A DNA stretch of 10,818 nucleotides from Endomicrobium sp. (GTDB lineage Bacteria > Elusimicrobiota > Endomicrobiia > Endomicrobiales > Endomicrobiaceae): positions 1 through 10,818 of the forward strand of contig JAISIG010000025.1 of the NCBI GenBank assembly GCA_031262135.1. The letters run 5' to 3'. Of the stretch, positions 5,247 through 10,818 are shown one piece after another. Under the pieces are notes generated by a model that saw only the letters and a list, made by a program, of their open reading frames with translations, was not told the DNA's origin and did no database searches. The stretch's first letter is position 1, and each line of letters begins with the position of its first letter. The translations under genes were made by a program, and so were the position numbers.

Positions 5247-7901
5247 TTAGTTTGTTATGTATTTTTCTAAATGATTTAAAGTATCTTTCATGTTATAAGT
5301 AAATTTTGATCCACCTTGTGCAAAGCTCGCAGTTCCACCGCTATAACCATTGATATCTACTGCAAATTTTTTAGCAATATCACGTGCATTAAAACCTTGT
5401 TCTATATAATCTTTAGAGACCAAAACCAAAAAAATAACTTTTGCATGAGTTTGTGATACTAACAATATTATTATTGATTTTAATCTGATTTCTAATTCTC
5501 GTAGCATAAACCTTAACATATCTATATTAAAATCATCAACCAAAATAGGTAAATATTTAGTCCCTGCTATATTTTTTATTTTAGAAATATTTAAATTAAT
5601 ATAATTTTTTATCATTTTGTTATGCAAAGAATTAATATTATTTTGCATTTTTGTATAATCTGAAACATAATTTTTTAATTTAATTAAAAAATTATGTTTC
5701 ATAACATGTAATTCCTTACATGCTTCTGAAATAATTTCTTCTTCACTACAAATGTACTTTTCTGCTACAGCACCAGTAACTCCTTCAATACGTCGTATGC
5801 CATTTGATGCTGAGGAAGTTGCAGTGATTTTAAATATTCCTATATCCCCTGTCCTTTGAACATGAGTCCCTGCACATAATTCAATAGAACAAATTTGATC
5901 CATAGTATTATTACTATTATGAACCTCACCTTTTATAATAACTGTTCTTACAATGTTTGCGTATACTTTACTTGATAAAGAAATAGCTCCTATGGAATAT
6001 GCTGCATCTTTATGCATATTTTTTATATAAATTTGTAAATTTGAACGAATAATAGAATTTACCATATTTTCTATTTGATTTAAACATGATTTTGTTAATG
6101 GAGAAAAATGAGTGAAATCGAAATGAAATTTTTTGGTTGTTATTGCTGATCCTGCTTGGTGTATATGATCTCCAAAATATTTTCTTAAAACATAGTTAAG
6201 AATATGTGTTGTAGTATGGTTCATTGATATATATAATCTGTGTTGCTGATCAATTTTTGTTAATACCGTATCATTGATTTTTAATATTCCTTTTATTATA
6301 TGAATTTTATGAATAACTATCTTATTAGCAATACAAAATACATCTGTTACTTTACATTCACAGGATTCACCAATTATATATCCTATGTCTCCAACTTGCC
6401 CACCACCTTGTGAATAAAAAGATGTTTTAGTTAATATAGCTAAACCATAATCTCCAACATTTAACACATTAGTCTTTACATTATTTTTCATTAATGCTAC
6501 AACTTTTCCATAAGTTTGATAGTTACTATATCCAAGAAATGTTGTAGCTTGTATTCCATTAGATAATATATTTAGATAATTAAAGTTATTTTTATCAATT
6601 ATTGAATTTAACTTATAACTGGCTTGTTTCTTAGCTGTGTCTTGCATTAATTTAAAACCAGTTTCATCAAACTTTAAACTATGTTGATTAAGAATCTCTT
6701 TAGTTAAATCTGCTGGGAATCCATACGTGTCATAAAGCTTAAATATATCCTTTCCAGGGACAATTGTTTTTCTACTAGTTTTATATGAACTTATAATATT
6801 ATCAAGCATTTTAGAGCCTGACATTAATGTTGCTAAAAATTTTTCTTCTTCTTGTATAATTATAGATTCTACAATTTTTGAGTTTACTATAAGTTCAGGA
6901 TATATAGGAGACATTATATCAACTATAATATTTACAAATTTATAAAGAAATGGTTTTTTATATCCAATATTATATCCTTGTTTTGCAGCTAAACGTATAA
7001 TTTTCCTTAACACATATCCTCTTCCTTCATTTAAAGGAAGAACTCCATCAGTTATTAAAAATACAATTGCTCTAATATGATCCGCAATTATTTTTATATT
7101 TGATAAAGGAATATTATTTTTTTTAATATCAAGAATATCTATAATGTATTGCATAATAGGTTTGAACAAATCAGTATTGAATACATCATTTTGGTTATTA
7201 CAAACCGCAACTATTCTTTCCAATCCCATTCCAGTATCAATATTCTTTTGCGGAAGATCAACTAAAATTCCATCTTGTTTTTTGTTAAATTGAGTAAAAA
7301 CCAAATTCCATAGTTCGAGGTATCTACCACACTCACATTGTGGATTACATGAAGCTTGCCTACACCCTATATGATCTCCTAAATCAATTAATATTTCTGA
7401 ACACGGACCACATGGGCCTGTTGTTCCCATATCCCAAAAATTATTTGTTTTCCCCAACTTGATAATCTTTGATGAAGCATTAAGCAATTTTTTCCATATA
7501 TTAAAGGCTTCATCATCATTATGATAAACTGTAACGTATAGTTTTTTACTTGGAAGACATAAATTTTTTGTTAAAAACTCCCAAGCCCAAACTATTGCTT
7601 CTTGCTTAAAATAATCTCCAAATGAGAAGTTTCCTAACATTTCAAAAAAAGTCAGATGTCTTATCGTTCGTCCTACTTGTTCAATATCAGATGTTCTGAT
7701 ACATTTCTGACAACTAGTAACTCTTTTATACTTAGTAGCACTATGTAAAAAATAATTTTTAAATGGAACCATTCCAGCTGATGTAAATAATAATGTTGGA
7801 TCATGATTAGGAACAAGAGAAGCTGAGTGCATTATAGTACATCCTTTTTTCTGAAAAAAAGTTAAAAAATTCTCTCTAATTTGTAAAGATTTTATATTCA
7901 T
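5247..7901 (-). CDS. alaS: Alanyl-tRNA synthetase
   Basis: Class II synthetase charging tRNA-Ala and clearing mischarged Ser/Gly, in the cytoplasm. At 884 residues it is full length. Class II motif 1 lies around 24-50 (LVPNHDPTLLFTSAGM), and motif 2 includes RTIRHLTFFEMLGNFSFGDYF (78-98). WDMGTTGPCGPCSE is at 156-169, followed by the Cys-rich insert 180-191 seen in many bacterial AlaRS, and motif 3 is IDTGMGLERI (221-230). The editing domain keeps its metal ligands: His562 and His566 (HTTTH), Cys676 and His680 (CAGTH). The C-terminal C-Ala/DHHA1 domain ends with NGYSGGTASFAQGG (851-864). The start at 7901 matches the family N-terminus but has no Shine-Dalgarno sequence; a possible extended -10 lies very close, implying a short leader. 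The gene is divergent from mnmE and followed by the tRNA. Confidence 0.97.
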   Translation of the reverse strand: MNIKSLQIRENFLTFFQKKGCTIMHSASLVPNHDPTLLFTSAGMVPFKNYFLHSATKYKRVTSCQKCIRTSDIEQVGRTIRHLTFFEMLGNFSFGDYFKQEAIVWAWEFLTKNLCLPSKKLYVTVYHNDDEAFNIWKKLLNASSKIIKLGKTNNFWDMGTTGPCGPCSEILIDLGDHIGCRQASCNPQCECGRYLELWNLVFTQFNKKQDGILVDLPQKNIDTGMGLERIVAVCNNQNDVFNTDLFKPIMQYIIDILDIKKNNIPLSNIKIIADHIRAIVFLITDGVLPLNEGRGYVLRKIIRLAAKQGYNIGYKKPFLYKFVNIIVDIMSPIYPELIVNSKIVESIIIQEEEKFLATLMSGSKMLDNIISSYKTSRKTIVPGKDIFKLYDTYGFPADLTKEILNQHSLKFDETGFKLMQDTAKKQASYKLNSIIDKNNFNYLNILSNGIQATTFLGYSNYQTYGKVVALMKNNVKTNVLNVGDYGLAILTKTSFYSQGGGQVGDIGYIIGESCECKVTDVFCIANKIVIHKIHIIKGILKINDTVLTKIDQQHRLYISMNHTTTHILNYVLRKYFGDHIHQAGSAITTKKFHFDFTHFSPLTKSCLNQIENMVNSIIRSNLQIYIKNMHKDAAYSIGAISLSSKVYANIVRTVIIKGEVHNSNNTMDQICSIELCAGTHVQRTGDIGIFKITATSSASNGIRRIEGVTGAVAEKYICSEEEIISEACKELHVMKHNFLIKLKNYVSDYTKMQNNINSLHNKMIKNYINLNISKIKNIAGTKYLPILVDDFNIDMLRFMLRELEIRLKSIIILLVSQTHAKVIFLVLVSKDYIEQGFNARDIAKKFAVDINGYSGGTASFAQGGSKFTYNMKDTLNHLEKYITN

Positions 7902-7912
7902 AATTACATTTT

Positions 7913-7921
7913 ATTGTATCA
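7913..7921 (-). promoter_or_regulatory. Possible extended -10 promoter element for alaS
   Basis: On the minus strand TGATACAAT fits an extended -10 (TGnTAnnnT) and would start transcription only about 5-6 nt before the alaS ATG. No good -35 is present; the -35 zone (about 7936-7941) lies inside the left arm of the inverted repeat at 7933-7982. Confidence 0.35.
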
Positions 7922-7932
7922 TATTTAAAATA

Positions 7933-7982
7933 AAAATATTAATAAAATAGTTGTAAAAAGAAAACTATTTTATTAATATTTT
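7933..7982. repeat. Perfect 20-bp inverted repeat between alaS and mnmE
   Basis: The left arm (7933-7952) and right arm (7963-7982) are exact reverse complements, separated by 10 nt (GTAAAAAGAA). The arms are almost wholly A/T. The genes on both sides start here rather than end, so this is not a terminator. It overlaps the -35 zones of both possible divergent promoters, so a shared operator is a reasonable idea. Confidence 0.85.
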
Positions 7983-8011
7983 GTATGAGAATGTCAATTT
8001 ACAATTATAAT
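7981..8011 (+). promoter_or_regulatory. Possible mnmE promoter
   Basis: A perfect TATAAT (8006-8011) is preceded at 19-bp spacing by the weak -35 TTGTAT (7981-7986). Transcription would begin near 8018, about 37 nt before the mnmE ATG. The -35 touches the end of the first inverted repeat and the -10 touches the start of the second. Confidence 0.4.
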
Positions 8012-8046
8012 AAAGATAAAATAATAGGATACATTATTTATCTTTA
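8011..8046. repeat. Second inverted repeat, just before the mnmE start
   Basis: The left arm (8011-8025, TAAAGATAAAATAAT) pairs with the right arm (8033-8046, ATTATTTATCTTTA) with one bulged A. The 7-nt loop is AGGATAC. The right arm ends directly at the AAAAGG (8046-8051) ahead of the mnmE ATG. If transcription starts near 8018, only part of the left arm is in the mRNA, so a DNA-level site is as likely as an RNA hairpin. Confidence 0.75.
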
Positions 8047-8054
8047 AAAGGCAT

Positions 8055-9437
8055 ATGAATTACACACAAGAAGATACAATAGCAGCTTTATCAACTCCTT
8101 TTGGAAGGAGTGCAATTGCAATAATACGTGTTTCTGGTAAAAAAGTATTTGATGTAATGAATCAAATATTTCAAACTTCCTCCTTAAATAAAAAAAAACA
8201 GATTCAATATGGATACATTGTATATCAAAACCAAATAAAAGATGAAGTTTTATGTTCTTTTTTTTATGCTCCAAAAACATATACAGGGGAAAATTTAGTT
8301 GAAATCTCTGTGCATGGGAATCCAATAATTATAGAATCTGTTTTAAATGTATTATATATGTATGGTGTTAGGCCAGCTAATCCAGGAGAATTTACTTATA
8401 GAGCTTTTTTGAATGGTAAAATAGATTTATTAAAAGCTGAAGCAATTTGTTCTTTAATAAGCAGTAAAACAAAAATATCTGCACAATTATCATTAAATAA
8501 TATTAATAAAGTCTTTTCTAAACAAATAAAGCATTTATTAAAGATAATAATTAACTTAAGGACTTTTCTTGAAGCTAGTTTGGATTATCCAGAGGAAGAA
8601 ATTCCTATATTATCACAAACTACTAAATTAGATAAAATTAACGATTGCATCAAAATTATTAAAAAATTATTATATTGTTATAATTCTAAATCATTAATAG
8701 ACCAATATTACAACATAATTATCATAGGCAAACCAAATGTAGGAAAATCATCTATTTTTAATTCTATTATTCAACAGAATAGAGCTATTGTTACTAATAT
8801 TGCTGGAACTACAACTGATATTTTAGAAAAAACAATAGAATATAAAGGAATTAGCTTAAACATTATTGACACAGCAGGTATTACTGAATATTCTAACAAT
8901 AGTATTGAAATTTTAGGTCAGCAAAAAACCAAAGAAGGTTTAAGTATAGCTCATCTAATAATATGGGTATTTGATGTTTCATCTAATTTGGATGAAAATG
9001 ATCATAAAATATTACATTTACTACGTAACAATACTAAACATACTACTCCTACTATAGCTTTATTAAATAAAAATGATTTACATTCAATATTAAGTATTAA
9101 CACAATAGAAAAATTTTATAATAATGTACAGAAAACCATAAATGTTTCTGTAAAGCAAGGAATCAATATTACTATGTTATTAAATTTAATTATAAAAACG
9201 CTTGGTGTATCACTAAATAAAGTTAAAAATGTAGATGTAATGATAAATTTAAGGCATAAAAAATTATTAGATAAAATTTTCAATGATCTGCTGAAAATAA
9301 AACAAGATCTTTGTAATGATGAAATTATTTGTTTTCATTTACAATCCATTCATGACAATATAAATGAAATCTTAGGAACTAATATTAAACAAGATATTTT
9401 AAAAAATATTTTTTCTCAGTTTTGTATAGGGAAATAA
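8055..9437 (+). CDS. mnmE: tRNA uridine-34 modification GTPase MnmE (TrmE)
   Basis: Works with MnmG (not in this window) to add aminomethyl or carboxymethylaminomethyl groups to the wobble uridine of tRNAs reading two-codon sets, using formyl/methylene-THF, FAD and GTP. The 460 residues are full length. The N-terminal folate-binding domain is at about 5-120 (DTIAALSTPFGRSAIAIIR) and a helical domain follows. The inserted G domain has GKPNVGKS (225-232), the GTTTD switch (251-255), DTAG (272-275) and NKND (338-341). The chain ends with the hallmark CIGK (457-460), whose Cys is needed for modification. The only in-frame early ATG is at 8055. The possible ribosome binding site AAAAGG is just 3 nt away, closer than usual. 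The gene is followed by rsmA after 1 nt, so the two form an operon. Confidence 0.97.
   Translation: MNYTQEDTIAALSTPFGRSAIAIIRVSGKKVFDVMNQIFQTSSLNKKKQIQYGYIVYQNQIKDEVLCSFFYAPKTYTGENLVEISVHGNPIIIESVLNVLYMYGVRPANPGEFTYRAFLNGKIDLLKAEAICSLISSKTKISAQLSLNNINKVFSKQIKHLLKIIINLRTFLEASLDYPEEEIPILSQTTKLDKINDCIKIIKKLLYCYNSKSLIDQYYNIIIIGKPNVGKSSIFNSIIQQNRAIVTNIAGTTTDILEKTIEYKGISLNIIDTAGITEYSNNSIEILGQQKTKEGLSIAHLIIWVFDVSSNLDENDHKILHLLRNNTKHTTPTIALLNKNDLHSILSINTIEKFYNNVQKTINVSVKQGINITMLLNLIIKTLGVSLNKVKNVDVMINLRHKKLLDKIFNDLLKIKQDLCNDEIICFHLQSIHDNINEILGTNIKQDILKNIFSQFCIGK
9428..9432 (+). promoter_or_regulatory. Ribosome binding site of rsmA
   Basis: AGGGA sits inside the last codons of mnmE, 6 nt before the rsmA ATG at 9439, and supports that start. 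Confidence 0.6.
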
Positions 9438-9438
9438 A

Positions 9439-10242
9439 ATGTCCCATCATGTTAAATATGATCAAAATTTTTTAGTTGACTTAAATATTGCAAAAAAAAT
9501 AATTAAATTTGCTAATTTAAATAAGACAGATATTGTGTTAGAAATTGGGTTTGGGTTAGGTATTTTAACTAAAATTATACAACCAAAGGTATCCTTGATT
9601 CTTGCCGTAGATATAGATAATAATTTATCTAATAAACTTAAACAGTATTGCGAACAATACAATATTAAAAATATAAAAATTTTAAACATAGATTTCTTAA
9701 AGTATAATTTCCAAAATGATCTGAAATTCAAAATAATTTCTAATTTACCATATAGTATTGCTACTAAAATCATTCAAAAAATATTACCGACAGCAAATTG
9801 GACCATTGCTATATTTATGATTCAAAAAGAACTAGCAATTAGAATTAATTCTAAAATTAACAATAAAGCTTATAGCTATATATCATTATTTACTTCTTAT
9901 TATGCTTGCTCTAAAATTTTGTTTAATGTACAACCTACTTGTTTTAAGCCACAACCTAAAATTACTTCATCTGTTATTTTATTAGTACATAAACAAGTTA
10001 GGCAAATATCAGATGAAAACAAAAACTTATTATTTGGATTTATTAAGCATTGCTTTAAAACGCGTAGAAAAACTATTTTAAATTGCATTAGTTCATTTCG
10101 TTATTGTGGTAAACCAAAAGCTTTAAATATATTAACTGTTTGTAATATAAATATATTCCTAAGGCCTAACAATTTGACATTATCAAATTATTTAAAATTA
10201 ACAGAACAAATAAAAAAAATAATATCAATAAATAATATATAA
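9439..10242 (+). CDS. rsmA: 16S rRNA dimethyladenosine transferase RsmA (KsgA)
   Basis: SAM-dependent enzyme that dimethylates the two adjacent adenosines (A1518 and A1519 in E. coli numbering) of the 3'-terminal 16S rRNA hairpin during small-subunit maturation. The 267-residue length is typical. The SAM-binding motif LEIGFGLGILT is at 34-44, the acidic ribose-binding VDID at 57-60, and the catalytic motif SNLPYSIAT at 101-109. The family hallmark FKPQPKITSSV is at 169-179, followed by the C-terminal helical domain with FKTRRKTILN (206-215). Cytotoxic Erm methyltransferases share the fold, but the FxPxPKxxS block and the housekeeping neighbours favour RsmA. It follows mnmE by 1 nt and precedes dnaN by 31 nt. 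Confidence 0.95.
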   Translation: MSHHVKYDQNFLVDLNIAKKIIKFANLNKTDIVLEIGFGLGILTKIIQPKVSLILAVDIDNNLSNKLKQYCEQYNIKNIKILNIDFLKYNFQNDLKFKIISNLPYSIATKIIQKILPTANWTIAIFMIQKELAIRINSKINNKAYSYISLFTSYYACSKILFNVQPTCFKPQPKITSSVILLVHKQVRQISDENKNLLFGFIKHCFKTRRKTILNCISSFRYCGKPKALNILTVCNINIFLRPNNLTLSNYLKLTEQIKKIISINNI

Positions 10243-10264
10243 TGATATGTATTATTTATATTTT

Positions 10265-10268
10265 GGAG
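10265..10268 (+). promoter_or_regulatory. Ribosome binding site of dnaN
   Basis: GGAG lies 5 nt before the ATG at 10274 and 11 nt before the next in-frame ATG at 10280, which favours 10274 as the start. Confidence 0.6.
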
Positions 10269-10273
10269 TTAAA

Positions 10274-10818
10274 ATGCATATGTTATGTAGCAAATTTAGT
10301 TTAATGAAAGGAATGAAAGCAATACTTCCTATTGCTTTATCCTCAGTAAGAAATAAAAATACTCTGGACATTTTATCAAATTTTATGTTTAAAGCAAGTA
10401 CTAATAATACAGTAGAATTGGTTGCAACAAATTTAGAGGAAACAATCAAATATTATATATATGATAGTAAAGTGATAGAAAATGGACAAATAATATTACC
10501 GGCAAAAAAATTTATAGATATTATTAAAACAATATTAGATACAGATAAGATAGATATTGCAATAAATAATGGGAAAAGTATTGATATTAAGACAAATACA
10601 TCAACTTTTAATCTACTAGGAATTTCTGGAGCCACATACCCAAATATAGTTGACTTCCCTTCAAAAGATACATTGTCAATAAATAAGACTTGTTTTATTA
10701 ATGCTTTAAAAAAAACAATGTTCTCAATGGAAAAAGAATCTAAAAGGAGTATTTTAAATAGTACATATTTAATTGTCAGACATAATGTATTAGAACTAGT
10801 TACTACTGATGCAAAGAG
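10274..10818 (+). CDS. dnaN: DNA polymerase III beta subunit (sliding clamp), 5' part only
   Basis: The beta clamp encircles DNA as a dimer and tethers the replicative polymerase. The frame stays open to the window edge: 181 codons plus 2 nt of an expected 360-380, so only domain 1 and part of domain 2 are seen. Matches to the family are the N-terminal block with the 'R..TLDILSNFMFKA' pattern (residues 26-41, equivalent to R.TLPILSN), the ATNLE loop (51-55), and ILPAKKFIDII (74-84). Also matching are the LLGISGATYPNIVDFP segment near 116-131, then TMFSMEKESKRSILNSTYL (149-167, equivalent to T.FAVS.DESR..L.G), and the final TTDAK (177-181, equivalent to ATDGHR). ATG 10274 is chosen for its GGAG spacing; 10280 is possible. 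It may share the mnmE-rsmA transcript. Confidence 0.93.
   Translation, partial: MHMLCSKFSLMKGMKAILPIALSSVRNKNTLDILSNFMFKASTNNTVELVATNLEETIKYYIYDSKVIENGQIILPAKKFIDIIKTILDTDKIDIAINNGKSIDIKTNTSTFNLLGISGATYPNIVDFPSKDTLSINKTCFINALKKTMFSMEKESKRSILNSTYLIVRHNVLELVTTDAK

Noticed and set aside
7901..8054. T-box riboswitch or other known tRNA-sensing leader for alaS
   Set aside because: The likely leader is far too short and no T-box sequence is visible.
8044..8325. Minus-strand 93-residue open frame over the start of mnmE
   Set aside because: It lies antisense within the conserved MnmE N-terminal domain, has no ribosome binding site and has no family resemblance.
9462..9773. Minus-strand open frame in rsmA
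   Set aside because: It is antisense to the SAM-binding and NLPY motifs of rsmA, which is clearly the real gene.
10252..10635. Two minus-strand open frames at the right edge
   Set aside because: The plus strand here is dnaN with good family matches throughout; the minus frames are shadows.
1..10818. CRISPR arrays, insertion sequences or phage genes
   Set aside because: No regularly spaced repeats, transposase motifs or phage-type proteins are present; the only sizeable direct repeat is inside the two-unit gene.

Overview
The window comes from a very AT-rich bacterial chromosome; I estimate 25% G+C or a little less by eye. It is densely packed, with overlapping or nearly touching genes. Every recognisable gene is housekeeping: two aminoacyl-tRNA synthetases, a tRNA modification GTPase, an rRNA methyltransferase, the replication clamp and two peptidoglycan genes. 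There is no transposase, phage gene or CRISPR array. TAA, TAG and TGA all act as stops, so the standard bacterial code applies. Composition and compactness suggest a host-restricted bacterium with a reduced genome that still builds and turns over a peptidoglycan wall. An Elusimicrobiota (Endomicrobia-like) symbiont is one possibility, but I cannot fix the phylum from this window.

Layout. (1) 1-2348, plus strand: the 3' part of a nitroreductase-family gene overlaps argS by 10 bp. A small gene follows, encoding an unrecognised basic 82-residue protein made of two almost identical units. It has its own near-consensus promoter and a good ribosome binding site. (2) 2351-7901, minus strand: an exported AMIN/Amidase_3 cell-wall amidase is followed by murI with a 4-bp stop/start overlap. 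Upstream of that pair are a 371-bp gene-free stretch, an odd tRNA-Arg(CCG) and alaS, which the tRNA follows by 19 bp. (3) 7902-8054: a divergent control region between alaS and mnmE holds two long AT-only inverted repeats. (4) 8055 to the end, plus strand: mnmE, rsmA (1-nt gap) and the 5' third of a dnaN that runs off the window.

How the genes fit together. argS, alaS, the tRNA, mnmE and rsmA all serve translation: tRNA charging, wobble modification and 16S rRNA dimethylation. murI makes D-glutamate for peptidoglycan and the adjoining amidase cuts peptidoglycan. dnaN close to mnmE recalls gene sets near the replication origin in other bacteria, but no DnaA-box cluster is visible.

The items most worth a second look are: the two-unit protein with its 126-bp-period, 98%-identical internal DNA repeat; the tRNA-Arg(CCG), which has a poorly paired anticodon stem, a U discriminator and no in-frame CGG codon to read in any gene here; and the paired inverted repeats between alaS and mnmE.
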